DNA of 6,361 nucleotides, taken from positions 1 to 6,361 of the forward strand of contig CAZSMK010000071.1 of NCBI GenBank assembly GCA_964608095.1. The letters are read 5' to 3'. The translations under genes and the position numbers were made by a program. A model generated the notes under the pieces. The model made no database searches. It was not told the origin of the DNA and saw only the letters and a list, made by a program, of their open reading frames with translations. How positions within the stretch are numbered: position 1 is the first letter of the stretch; every line of letters begins with the position of its first letter. Positions 1 through 6,310 of the stretch are shown piece after piece. Origin of the DNA: CAZSMK01 sp964608095 (GTDB lineage Bacteria; Sumerlaeota; Sumerlaeia; MWCT01; JAGHBZ01).

Positions 1-320
1 CTTTACACATAGCATCTCTGCGTTAAGATGAGGTCTTTTACTTAAGAGGAGAATCGTTGATAAAAGAAGATGGTGCACACGGTCAGGTGGGCGAAGGGAG
101 AGCGATAGAGCGTACAACGCCAAAAGCATGTACGAACGCGAGTGCGCGCATGCTCAGGCATGCGTGAACGAGTGCGAGTGCGATTTGAGTGAAAAGCGGG
201 GACCCTTATCCTACAGTCTGAGTCTTGGATGAAGCGGTTATCCCAATTTCACGAAAGACTCGCGACAAAGTAATGGATGTAAAAAGTGATTATTATACAA
301 AGAATTTGCAACAAATATTT
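1..320. other. gene-free left flank
   Basis: No supportable gene lies between the left edge and the stop codon of the methyltransferase gene. Reading frames on both strands are short or lack a ribosome binding site. The middle part (about 110-190) is rich in GCGAGTGCG-like words and holds one strong hairpin, listed separately. One minus-strand frame stays open from an ATG at 127-129 to the left edge (43 codons, leucine-rich), but it has no Shine-Dalgarno sequence and no recognisable motif, so I do not call it. I see no clear factor-independent terminator for the minus-strand genes that end at 321. Confidence 0.6.
145..166. repeat. GC-rich inverted repeat (hairpin)
   Basis: The arms CGCGCATGC (145-153) and GCATGCGTG (158-166) pair over nine positions, with one G-T pair, around the tetraloop TCAG. 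No T-tract follows on either strand, so it does not look like a standard intrinsic terminator. It is flanked by an imperfect direct repeat: GCATG followed by a GAACG/GAGTGCG stretch occurs at about 126-146 and again at about 158-180. Confidence 0.55.
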
Positions 321-974
321 TTATATATATCGTGGTTGCAGGATTTTGGCACCAGCTTTTGCCCTGTTCTGCGCCATAATTAGTACTCTTTTTGCGTGTG
401 CGTGTTTTTTTGTATAGACCGGCTGGATTTCCTTTACGTGTATTCCACTTTTCCTACCTGTCTCCATAATCTCCTCAAGCCGTTCCGGACGATGTATAAG
501 ATATAAGCGCCCTTTATGTCGCAAGAGAAAAGAGGCACTCCTAATAAGTTCATGTAATGATAAGCGCATCTCCTCTCGTGCCATGCGGCGAGGGACAACC
601 GGGGAGGAACGCCCTTCGCTGGATTTGTAAAAAGGGGGATTGCATACGACCACGTCATAGTACGAGTTCCACTGATGCTCTTTAAGCGATTCAACCGATT
701 TTTGTAGAAACGTCACGTCTCCTGCAAGTTTAGATTTATTGCTCATGAGGTTTTTCTGAGCGACATGTATGGATTCCGGAGAAATATCGATTCCTGTGAT
801 ATCAACACGATTTTTTTCGGCAAGAATAAGGGAGATTGCCCCACTGCCTGTCCCTATCTCCAGCACTCTTTCGGCTGTTTTAAGACTGATAAAATCCGCA
901 AGCAAAAGCGTATCTGTTGTGATAGTAGTCTCGTGTTGTGTCGCATCCACCAAGTTGATATTCGGTTGAATCAT
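321..974 (-). CDS. trmN6: TrmN6/YfiC-like tRNA1(Val) adenine-N6 methyltransferase
   Basis: This is an S-adenosylmethionine-dependent class I methyltransferase of 217 residues. By family it methylates N6 of A37 in tRNA1(Val), in the cytoplasm. The sequence shows TDTLLLADF (about 20-28), the SAM-binding loop VLEIGTGSG (37-45), the acidic end of the next strand at GIDIS (61-65), and the catalytic motif NPPF (112-115), which marks amino-group methylation of adenine. A conserved-looking HAHAKRVLI lies at 191-199. It is shorter at the N-terminus than E. coli YfiC (about 245) and resembles the YabB type. The ATG overlaps the stop of the upstream cobO by one base (TAATG), so translation is probably coupled; a GGA-containing Shine-Dalgarno lies about 11 nt upstream. 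NPPF enzymes also include PrmC and RsmC/D relatives, so the exact substrate is an inference; the fold and reaction class are firm. Confidence 0.85.
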   Translation of the reverse strand: MIQPNINLVDATQHETTITTDTLLLADFISLKTAERVLEIGTGSGAISLILAEKNRVDITGIDISPESIHVAQKNLMSNKSKLAGDVTFLQKSVESLKEHQWNSYYDVVVCNPPFYKSSEGRSSPVVPRRMAREEMRLSLHELIRSASFLLRHKGRLYLIHRPERLEEIMETGRKSGIHVKEIQPVYTKKHAHAKRVLIMAQNRAKAGAKILQPRYI

Positions 975-1522
975 TAATATTCAATTCCTTTAGACTTTTG
1001 CCTTCCCTGATCATAATAATGTTTTACATTTTTCATTTCAGTTACGAGATCAGCCATATCAATGAGTTTTTCAGTTGCTCCGCGTCCCGTTAATACCAGC
1101 TCTGCGTAAGGCTTCTTCTTGTAATCCCTCAAGATCTCATACAAATCTTCATAATCTATCATATCCAGGTGAGCGGAAGTGATTATTTCATCGGCAACTA
1201 TCAAAAAATAGTAGGGAACTTTCAACAACTGCCTGAAGGTCTTGAGCCCCTTTTCTGCCTCCTCGATATCTTCCGGGATTATCTTAAATCTGAATGAACC
1301 ATCTCCCATAACTCTTGGTTTTCCGAAAGGAAAAACGTCAATCTCGGGAATGCGTTTTAAAATATTGCGTTCGCTATAAAATTCGTCTTTATACTGCTCC
1401 TGCCCCTTGTCAAAAAAGAGAAACGCAACACGTTGACCTGCTCCCGCTGCACGGACCGCAAGTCCGATCGCGGCAGTTGTTTTACCCTTTCCATCACCCG
1501 TATATATGTGAATACAGCCCAT
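974..1522 (-). CDS. cobO: Cob(I)yrinic acid a,c-diamide adenosyltransferase (CobO/BtuR type)
   Basis: It transfers the 5'-deoxyadenosyl group of ATP to reduced cobalt in corrinoids, making adenosylcobalamin or its precursors, in the cytoplasm. From the ATG at 1522 the protein has 182 residues. It opens with GCIHIYTGDGKGKTT, whose P-loop GDGKGKTT (9-16) has the arrangement typical of this family. VADEI (109-113) is the Walker B-like segment, LTGRG follows (144-148), and the tail has LVTEM (159-163) and the family-type ending KGIEY. The open frame extends upstream to a TTG at 1558 (12 more residues), 9 nt after the aminopeptidase stop. Neither start has a strong Shine-Dalgarno; I prefer the ATG because family members start just before the P-loop strand. 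The stop overlaps the trmN6 start. No other cobalamin gene is in the window, so it may serve salvage as well as synthesis. Confidence 0.9.
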   Translation of the reverse strand: MGCIHIYTGDGKGKTTAAIGLAVRAAGAGQRVAFLFFDKGQEQYKDEFYSERNILKRIPEIDVFPFGKPRVMGDGSFRFKIIPEDIEEAEKGLKTFRQLLKVPYYFLIVADEIITSAHLDMIDYEDLYEILRDYKKKPYAELVLTGRGATEKLIDMADLVTEMKNVKHYYDQGRQKSKGIEY

Positions 1523-1567
1523 TTTCTTTTTGATTACCCGGTATTCGATTGCTTTCAATGCATAACA

Positions 1568-2641
1568 TTATATTTCCATCAAATTTTTGGGAATCCGGCT
1601 TAGTATCTCAATACCTTTCTCGTTAACAACGACTGTATCTTCAATCCGTACACCGCCGAAATCCTTGATATAAACACCGGGCTCGACCGTAAGGACCATT
1701 CCGGGTTCGATCTTCCCATTAGATTGATGATTCAAAAGCGGCTTCTCGTGAATTTCGAGTCCGAGGCTGTGACCAAGGCCATGCATAAATTCTTTTTCAT
1801 ATCCTTTTGACGCTAAAAACGCCCGTACTTCGGAATCAATCTCTTTTGCAGAAATGCCGGCTCTAAGACATGCAAGCCCTTTTTTTTGCGCATCCTGGAC
1901 AATTCGATAGAGCTGTTTTTGTCGTCGTGTCGCTTTTCCCAGGACAATTGTCCTTGTCATATCACTACAATATCCACACCACTTCACGCCGAAATCGAGT
2001 ATTATGAATTCACCTTCCTCCACCCTTTTAGTGGAAGGTTCATGGTGTGGTATAGCAGAGAATCCACCCGATGCTACAATAGGTGGAAATGCCATCTCAT
2101 CCGCTCCCAGTTGAAGGCTCAGTTGCTTTATTTTTTGCCTGATTTGACGCTCTGTTCGACCCGGCTTTATATATCCAACTATCTTTTCGAACAATCTGTC
2201 CGTAAGACTGACTGCTTTGCGTATTAATTCCAGTTCATGGCTATCCTTTATCATCCTCATTTGTTCGATGTTCGCATTTGCTTCCACAAGTCCAACTCGA
2301 TTATGTATTTCATTGAGATTTTTGTAGAGACGATATTCTATGGTATCTTCAAAACCGATGGTGGCTGGGTTTATGTCCTTGATGAGGCGTCGTATGCTCG
2401 ACCATGGTTTCCTTTCGAGTTGCTGAATTCTAAAAATGTCGGGCAGTTCTTTTTTCACACGTTCGTAATAGCGTCCATCAGTTAAAAAGAAAACGTCTGA
2501 TGGTGTCACCAACAAGTAAGACAGGGTGCCTGTAAAACCACTTAAATATGCGGTATTATAGCGGTCGACAACGAAAAGAAGATCTATTCCTTGTCCTCTT
2601 ATAAGATTCTGTAATTTCTGGAGTCGACGTTGAAACATCAC
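1568..2641 (-). CDS. pepP: Xaa-Pro aminopeptidase, M24 family
   Basis: This metallopeptidase removes the N-terminal residue from peptides whose second residue is proline, probably in the cytoplasm (no signal peptide or membrane segment). It has 357 residues, the size of short bacterial Xaa-Pro peptidases such as YpdF or PepQ-like enzymes rather than E. coli PepP (about 440). Residues 1-125 are the creatinase-type N-domain (AYLSGFTGT, FFLTDGRYYE); from about 133 on is the pita-bread catalytic domain. All five dinuclear metal ligands are visible by motif: D216 in ILDFG, D227 in SDMTRT, H291 in HGLGHSLG, E320 in TVEPG and E334 in RIED. The frame opens GTG-ATG; GAGGG at 2650-2654, 8 nt before the GTG, favours GTG, but the ATG three bases on is also possible. 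The exact specificity (aminopeptidase P versus prolidase) cannot be read from sequence alone. Confidence 0.9.
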   Translation of the reverse strand: MMFQRRLQKLQNLIRGQGIDLLFVVDRYNTAYLSGFTGTLSYLLVTPSDVFFLTDGRYYERVKKELPDIFRIQQLERKPWSSIRRLIKDINPATIGFEDTIEYRLYKNLNEIHNRVGLVEANANIEQMRMIKDSHELELIRKAVSLTDRLFEKIVGYIKPGRTERQIRQKIKQLSLQLGADEMAFPPIVASGGFSAIPHHEPSTKRVEEGEFIILDFGVKWCGYCSDMTRTIVLGKATRRQKQLYRIVQDAQKKGLACLRAGISAKEIDSEVRAFLASKGYEKEFMHGLGHSLGLEIHEKPLLNHQSNGKIEPGMVLTVEPGVYIKDFGGVRIEDTVVVNEKGIEILSRIPKNLMEI

Positions 2642-2717
2642 TCAATAATCCCTCATCAAAAAGGTTTATTGCGCTGAATAAGCATCGCTGATGTTTTCTG
2701 ACGCCTTGTCACTTCAA

Positions 2718-2739
2718 ATTATACGCAAGGTTGGTGACA
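2718..2739 (-). promoter_or_regulatory. candidate promoter for pepP-cobO-trmN6 (sigma-70 -10 and/or sigma-54-like)
   Basis: A perfect TATAAT lies at 2718-2723 on the minus strand, about 77 bp before the pepP start, but no good -35 is found at usual spacing. Directly upstream and abutting, TGTCAC-N5-TTGC at 2725-2739 resembles the sigma-54 consensus TGGCAC-N5-TTGC with correct spacing. It carries one change, in the normally near-invariant -24 GG. Either could start a transcript with an untranslated leader of about 70 nt. The location after a terminator-like hairpin supports a promoter; which sigma factor reads it is open. Confidence 0.35.
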
Positions 2740-2863
2740 TCGCATTGAAAAATTACATTATCGCACGCGGGTCAAATAAATCCATGAAAAAACGCTATGA
2801 AATCTTCTTGATGGGACTTGAAGGATGTTGAAAAGGAAAAATCTTGTATTCAGAGTCGCTCAT

Positions 2864-2887
2864 AAAAAGTCACGTCTGACGGGACTT
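2864..2887 (-). terminator. possible intrinsic terminator after yqeY
   Basis: On the minus strand AAGTC and CGT pair with ACG and GACTT (2867-2887) around a CAG loop with one internal mismatch, and a run of five T's (2864-2868) overlaps and follows the 3' arm. It lies 55 bp after the yqeY stop, where the end of an rpoN-thpR-yqeY transcript is expected. The stem is short and only moderately GC-rich, so it would be a weak terminator. Confidence 0.4.
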
Positions 2888-2941
2888 CAGCTACCTGCTC
2901 GATAACATTCTCTATTGTGCCCGGATATGGAAGCGAGAAGA

Positions 2942-3409
2942 TCAACCCTTCATTTTTTCAAGAGCTGCGTTGACCATATCCTTGACTTCTTTACCGTCTA
3001 CAACCTTGCCGGTCTCCTTCAATGAGTGCATCACCTTGCCCATAACTTTTCCGAAATCCCGTTTTGAGAGTGCGCCGGTCTCTTCTATAGCGCCATCGAT
3101 TGCAGACTTGATTTCATCCGTAGAAACCTTCTCAGGCATATAGGAGTGAACTACTTTGAGTTGCGCTTCTTCCCTGGCAGCGAGGTCCTCGCGCCCCCCT
3201 TTTTTAAATTGTTCTATGGATTCCTCCATTCCCCTCATCATCGACTGGAGCACCTGGACATAAGCCTCATCGGGAAGGCTCTTCTCGCCCTTTTCCTTCT
3301 CACGTTTGACAAACTCAGTCCGAATAAGTCTCAGAGCCGAAACCCTATCGGCATCTTTATTTTTCATTGCCGCCTTGAGATCCATGGTGATTTTCTCTGG
3401 TATCCCCAT
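2942..3409 (-). CDS. yqeY: GatB/YqeY domain-containing protein
   Basis: This 155-residue cytoplasmic protein is the full length of the stand-alone YqeY family. The domain is related to the C-terminal tRNA-binding part of GatB, the amidotransferase subunit that converts Glu-tRNA(Gln) to Gln-tRNA(Gln); the role of stand-alone YqeY is not well established. The sequence shows the family pattern: a helical N-half with LKAAMKNKDADRVSALRLI (11-29), EQFKKGGREDL (66-76), the hinge SYMPEKVSTDEI (89-100), and a C-half of helices with KRDFGKVMGKVM (116-127) and the ending VNAALEKMKG. The ATG start is well supported by AAGGAG at 3417-3422, seven bases upstream, the best ribosome binding site in the window. 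It follows thpR by 45 bp and is probably co-transcribed with it. No catalytic residues are expected. Confidence 0.93.
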   Translation of the reverse strand: MGIPEKITMDLKAAMKNKDADRVSALRLIRTEFVKREKEKGEKSLPDEAYVQVLQSMMRGMEESIEQFKKGGREDLAAREEAQLKVVHSYMPEKVSTDEIKSAIDGAIEETGALSKRDFGKVMGKVMHSLKETGKVVDGKEVKDMVNAALEKMKG

Positions 3410-3454
3410 CTTTACTCTCCTTCATATTATGAGTATGGTTTGCGAATTTTTCCC

Positions 3455-4039
3455 TTATTTTTTCTCTAAGATAAATTCTTTTATAGGTGTATAAATAGCG
3501 CCGTCTGGATGTAAGTCGCTCTTGAAAAGTATAAGGCGATCGACATGCCAGTTCCCGATCTCACTATACGCTTGATGCTTTTCAACTATATCCATGAGTG
3601 GCGAGGTGCCTTTAAGATACTTGATTCGAGCAAGGGTGAGATGCGGATGGAATGTTCGCCGTTCAGGCTCAAATCCAAGTGATATAAACTTTCGCTCGAG
3701 CAATTCCTGAATTTCCTGCAACTCTTCTTTACCCTTCTTTATGCCTAACCATAGAATACGGGGCTGTCGTTTATTGGGAAACACTCCCAAGCCGCCGGCG
3801 GAAACGTCAAAGGCGCAGCTTCTATAGGCGATTTCATTCATGTGAGATTCTATTTGGGCGACCATTTCCTCCTCGATATTCCCAAGAAATTTGAGGGTGA
3901 TATGAATGTTCTCCGGTTTGACCCAGGAAGGTCTGGCGGAGGTAAATTGAGAAGCTTTACGCAGTCGATTAAGAAGCTCAGCCAATTTCTCACGCGGGGC
4001 TTTCCCCGTTTCTACTGCTATGAATGTACGTATACTCAT
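3455..4039 (-). CDS. thpR: RNA 2',3'-cyclic phosphodiesterase (2H family, ThpR/LigT)
   Basis: A member of the 2H phosphoesterase superfamily, formerly called 2'-5' RNA ligase. It opens 2',3'-cyclic phosphates at RNA ends to 2'-phosphates and can join tRNA halves in vitro. The protein has 194 residues, close to the usual 175-190. It starts with the family-typical RTFIAVE (4-10) and has both catalytic histidine motifs: HITL (46-49) after the WVKPENI lead-in, and HLTL (133-136) within FHPHLTLAR. Between them is the pattern GGLGVFPNKRQPRILWLGI (82-100), also characteristic. No membrane or export signal is seen. The start ATG lacks an ideal Shine-Dalgarno: AAGGA lies about 15 nt upstream and a GAG about 5 nt upstream. 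It follows rpoN by 106 bp and precedes yqeY by 45 bp. The cellular substrate in bacteria is uncertain. Confidence 0.93.
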   Translation of the reverse strand: MSIRTFIAVETGKAPREKLAELLNRLRKASQFTSARPSWVKPENIHITLKFLGNIEEEMVAQIESHMNEIAYRSCAFDVSAGGLGVFPNKRQPRILWLGIKKGKEELQEIQELLERKFISLGFEPERRTFHPHLTLARIKYLKGTSPLMDIVEKHQAYSEIGNWHVDRLILFKSDLHPDGAIYTPIKEFILEKK

Positions 4040-4145
4040 TTGTGCTCGTTATTTTCCTTCTTAAAGGTAGTCGTGTAGCTCACGCCGGCTATTTTTTAAT
4101 CGCCGCACCACGCTCAACACACCTGAAGTTTTAAATGTGAAGAGA

Positions 4146-5633
4146 TTACCGGGTACTCCTGCGCAGTTTGGCAGGAAGGATTTTCAGTTGATCCCGATAT
4201 TTTGCCACTGTACGTCGGGCAACTTCAATACCGTCGCTCTTAAGCAAATCTGCTATTTTTTGATCGCTTAATGGTTTCGATGTATTCTCCCGGGCAATTA
4301 TATCGCGGATTTTATCCTTTACCGCTCTCGATGAGGTGCTTTCGCCATCTGTCGTGTCAACTCTACTGGAGAAGAAAAATTTCAATTCATAAAGACCACG
4401 TGGCGTTTGCACATATTTTCCTGTAGTTACTCTTTGAACGGTAGATTCATGCATATCCACTTCCTCGGCGATTTCGTGCAAGGTAAGGGGCCTTAAATGT
4501 TTAATCCCGTGGTCGAGAAAATCCTTTTGCTTATCAAATATTGCTTTGGATACTCGTAATATCGTATCACGACGCCGTTCAATATTTTTGACAAACCAGA
4601 GTGCGCCTCGATACTTCTTTTCTGCGTACCTTAAATCCTCGTTCTTGAGTTTCTTGTTCCGCAAGAGCCGCCGGTAATAGCTACTGATCCGCAGCTGAGG
4701 TGTGATATCTTCGTTAAGATAGATGTGATACTTATTATTCTCCTTTTCTACAATAACATCCGGCTGGATGTACATAGTCGGTACCGAAGTGAAATTTCTT
4801 GCAGGGCGCGGATCAAGAAGAGAAATTTTATCATAAATCTTCTGGATATCTCCTTTTTTAACACCCAATGCAGAAGCTATTTTATCAAATTTTTTGTGGA
4901 TAAGCTCTTTAAAAAAGAGATCGATGACTTTGAATATAAGTGGCTCCTTTTCTCCGCGGTCGATAAGCTGTATCTTTAGGCACTCTTTTATATCTCTTGC
5001 AGCAATGCCGGAAGGCTCAAAACCTTGTATCACGCGTAAAATTTCTTCAACATGCGAAGATGTGGTATTAAAGACCTGTGCAATATCCTCGACGGGTGTA
5101 GCAAGAAAACCACTTGTATCAAGACTCCCAATGATATAGTCTCCAATCTCAAAATTCTTATCTTCGAGGGGAGAAGAATAGAGTTGATGGAGCAAAAATT
5201 GGTACAGTGTTTGAGAAGAAGGGGTATACTCGGTGAAATCCGTATATTCTTTATCTTCAGTGGTGCCCGCATACGCGCGATTTTCAGTATCATCATAGAA
5301 CTCATCCCAGTCGAAATCAATATCCTTAAAAGTGGGTTCAGCGGTTTCTTCCGGTTTAAGGGAATTGGGAATTTCGGCGGACTCGACAGAACGAGCGATC
5401 TCCACTGCACGTGAAGAATTTTCTGAAGGAGAGTTGGGGTCTCGTTGCGAATCGCCAGTCGAGCCGGTCTCAAAATCACCCGCTTCAAGAAATGGATTTT
5501 TTTCTATTTCCTGTCTGGTTAGTTCCTCTAACTCTAATTTGTTCATCTGTAGCAGCTTGAGCGAAAGCTGCATTCGCGGTGTGATAACCAGCTTCTGACT
5601 CAATTTGGGAACTTGTTTGAGTTCTATAGCCAT
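4146..5633 (-). CDS. rpoN: RNA polymerase sigma-54 factor
   Basis: Sigma-54 directs RNA polymerase to -24/-12 promoters, where open-complex formation needs an AAA+ activator. At 495 residues it is near the family's usual length (E. coli 477). Region I, which meets activators, is the Q/L-rich start LSQKLVITPRMQLSLKLLQM (11-30) up to EIEKNPFLE (42-50). Region II is the variable linker, acidic at 104-135 (DIDFDWDEFYDDTE). The core-binding region follows, with SLDTSGFL (170-177), FEPSGIAARDIKECL (205-219) and LLDPRPARNF (272-281). The DNA-binding part has a helix-turn-helix at LTLHEIAEEVDMHESTVQR (383-401) and the RpoN box ARRTVAKYR (472-480), intact. The ATG has AGGA four bases upstream. The neighbours often found beside rpoN in proteobacteria (lptB, hpf) are absent; it is the first gene of this run. 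No sigma-54 activator is in the window, so its target genes are unknown from here. Confidence 0.97.
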   Translation of the reverse strand: MAIELKQVPKLSQKLVITPRMQLSLKLLQMNKLELEELTRQEIEKNPFLEAGDFETGSTGDSQRDPNSPSENSSRAVEIARSVESAEIPNSLKPEETAEPTFKDIDFDWDEFYDDTENRAYAGTTEDKEYTDFTEYTPSSQTLYQFLLHQLYSSPLEDKNFEIGDYIIGSLDTSGFLATPVEDIAQVFNTTSSHVEEILRVIQGFEPSGIAARDIKECLKIQLIDRGEKEPLIFKVIDLFFKELIHKKFDKIASALGVKKGDIQKIYDKISLLDPRPARNFTSVPTMYIQPDVIVEKENNKYHIYLNEDITPQLRISSYYRRLLRNKKLKNEDLRYAEKKYRGALWFVKNIERRRDTILRVSKAIFDKQKDFLDHGIKHLRPLTLHEIAEEVDMHESTVQRVTTGKYVQTPRGLYELKFFFSSRVDTTDGESTSSRAVKDKIRDIIARENTSKPLSDQKIADLLKSDGIEVARRTVAKYRDQLKILPAKLRRSTR

Positions 5634-5669
5634 AGATTCCTGAAAAAGTTGAGAACTAATTTAAAATAG

Positions 5670-5699
5670 AGTATAAGAATAAAGCGGCGGGAAAGTCAA
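5670..5699 (-). promoter_or_regulatory. sigma-70-type promoter of rpoN
   Basis: On the minus strand TTGACT (5694-5699) and TATACT (5670-5675) are separated by 18 bp, each one base or so from consensus. Transcription would start near 5663, giving a leader of about 30 nt with AGGA placed properly before the rpoN ATG at 5633. The surrounding 5640-5800 stretch is AT-rich. This fits housekeeping, not self-dependent, expression of rpoN. Confidence 0.65.
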
Positions 5700-5918
5700 T
5701 AAGAAATGCAATAATTTCTCATATCAGGTATAAAATTTGCTTCTATAAAAATCCGGCATGAATTGTTGACTTTATGGAACTTATAATCATTACACCTCTT
5801 GTGTGCACTTTCTCTGTAGAAAATTCCCCCTTTTTTTCTTTGCTCTAACTGCTGTTGTTTTACCCTTTCGAGCGATTCGCCAAATAGGGGCTTTTGAGGA
5901 GAATGAGTCAGGAAAAAT

Positions 5919-5936
5919 GGCGTGTGGTCTCACGCC
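5919..5936. repeat. inverted repeat GGCGTG/CACGCC
   Basis: A 6-bp perfect stem (5919-5924 with 5931-5936) closes a six-base loop. It lies eight bases before the 18-bp palindrome at 5945. No T-tract follows on either strand. Confidence 0.5.
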
Positions 5937-5944
5937 GATATAAA

Positions 5945-5962
5945 GCGCAGACGCGTCTGCGC
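5945..5962. repeat. perfect 18-bp palindrome
   Basis: GCGCAGACGCGTCTGCGC is identical to its own reverse complement with no central gap. It could be a protein-binding dyad or the tip of a hairpin repeat. No T-tract follows, so it is not an intrinsic terminator. Confidence 0.8.
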
Positions 5963-5996
5963 AGTCCAAAATTGATTCTCGGATAGTCGATCTCTT

Positions 5997-6018
5997 ATTC
6001 TCCACGGCGAATCTGCGA
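5997..6018 (+). repeat. short repeat A, copy 1
   Basis: ATTCTCCAC followed by a CGAATCT and CGA block recurs 125 bp further on (6122-6144) with small differences. Immediately within and after it, GAATC and GATTC (6009-6021) form a small stem. Confidence 0.55.
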
Positions 6019-6051
6019 TTCCAGTCTTCTCGCACTCTTGCGAGTACGGAA

Positions 6052-6100
6052 ATAGCGGAAAATCTATCGGCATCCGGGTGTGGAGTGGGGGCGTTCCGCG
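6052..6100 (+). repeat. 49-bp direct repeat B, copy 1
   Basis: This stretch matches 6311-6359 at 40 of 49 positions without gaps, by my hand alignment. Shared cores are ATAGCGGAAA, TCTATC and GTGTGGAGTG. In this copy the end forms the hairpin GGGGCG-TTCCG-CGCCCC (6088-6104). CTCCAC at 6000-6005 and GTGGAG at 6080-6085 make an inverted pair spanning most of the unit. Confidence 0.7.
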
Positions 6101-6104
6101 CCCC
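6088..6104. repeat. GC hairpin at the end of repeat B copy 1
   Basis: GGGGCG (6088-6093) and CGCCCC (6099-6104) form a perfect six-pair stem around TTCCG. The second copy of repeat B has lost much of this symmetry within the window, where it runs into the right edge. Confidence 0.65.
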
Positions 6105-6121
6105 GCCACGGCGCGTCTACG

Positions 6122-6145
6122 ATTCTCCACAGTCGAATCTTCGAC
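6122..6145 (+). repeat. short repeat A, copy 2, with hairpin
   Basis: It opens with the same ATTCTCCAC as 5997-6005 and continues AGT-CGAATCT. In this copy the tail is a perfect dyad, GTCGAA-TC-TTCGAC (6132-6145). Confidence 0.55.
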
Positions 6146-6191
6146 CGTATTTAAGACCATAAAATGATGTTTGTTCTAATCTTCCGCCAAG

Positions 6192-6214
6192 GGGTCGTTC
6201 GGGCCGAACGACCC
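6192..6214. repeat. 23-nt near-perfect palindrome
   Basis: Eleven bases starting GGGTCGTTC (6192-6202) are the exact reverse complement of 6204-6214, around the single G at 6203; a further G-T pair extends it by one. It is the longest uninterrupted dyad in the window. Confidence 0.8.
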
Positions 6215-6223
6215 TACTAACCA

Positions 6224-6247
6224 CGCAATCCTGGATTGCGCGCAATC
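6224..6247. repeat. three alternating CGCAATC half-sites
   Basis: CGCAATC occurs at 6224-6230, inverted at 6234-6240, and forward again at 6241-6247. The first two form an 8-bp stem around a single T; the last two abut as a perfect 14-bp palindrome, GATTGCGCGCAATC. Alternative pairings are therefore possible. Confidence 0.7.
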
Positions 6248-6257
6248 GCAAAGCGCT

Positions 6258-6274
6258 CGTGAAATCATTTCACG
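6258..6274. repeat. 17-nt palindrome CGTGAAAT/ATTTCACG
   Basis: Eight bases on each side of a single C (6266) are perfect reverse complements, and the stem can be extended by GCG (6253-6255) pairing with CGC (6275-6277) across a two-base bulge. Confidence 0.7.
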
Positions 6275-6310
6275 CGCACTCCACAACGGCTGTTCTGTGT
6301 TCTTCTGGTT

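Larger units (their letters stand above)
2642..2941. other. spacer between yqeY and pepP
   Basis: This 300-bp spacer breaks the gene run. On the minus strand it holds a terminator-like hairpin near its yqeY side and promoter-like sequence nearer pepP (both listed). Two tiny frames occur: a 31-codon minus-strand frame starting at a TTG that overlaps the yqeY stop (2850-2945), and a 46-codon plus-strand frame at 2691-2831. Neither has clear translation signals, and neither is called as a gene. Confidence 0.5.

Noticed and set aside
1..129. Minus-strand frame open from ATG at 127-129 to the left edge
   Set aside because: Leucine-rich, low-complexity translation without a ribosome binding site; cannot be told from chance with only 43 codons visible.
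57..167. TTG-started 36-residue plus-strand frame after an AGGAG
   Set aside because: Although AGGAG is well placed, the frame is short, ends in the hairpin, and has no recognisable content; further in-frame stops follow at once.
347..362. Plus-strand TGGCACC...TTTTGC resembling a sigma-54 promoter
   Set aside because: The GG-to-GC spacing is one base too long, and it lies inside the 3' end of trmN6 with no gene downstream on that strand.
2691..2831. 46-codon plus-strand frame starting at an ATG
   Set aside because: No Shine-Dalgarno, opposite strand to every gene, and it overlaps the promoter-like elements of pepP.
5030..5488. 152-codon frame inside rpoN on the same strand
   Set aside because: It is an out-of-frame shadow of the intact sigma-54 gene, with no recognisable protein features.
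5765..5786. Plus-strand TTGACT and TATAAT upstream of the repeat block
   Set aside because: The two boxes are only about 10 bp apart, far short of the 16-18 bp a sigma-70 promoter needs, and no plus-strand gene follows.
5790..6160. Two overlapping minus-strand frames of 81 and 76 codons
   Set aside because: They overlap each other in different frames, show no family motif or ribosome binding site, and cross the palindromic repeats, so they are most likely chance openings.
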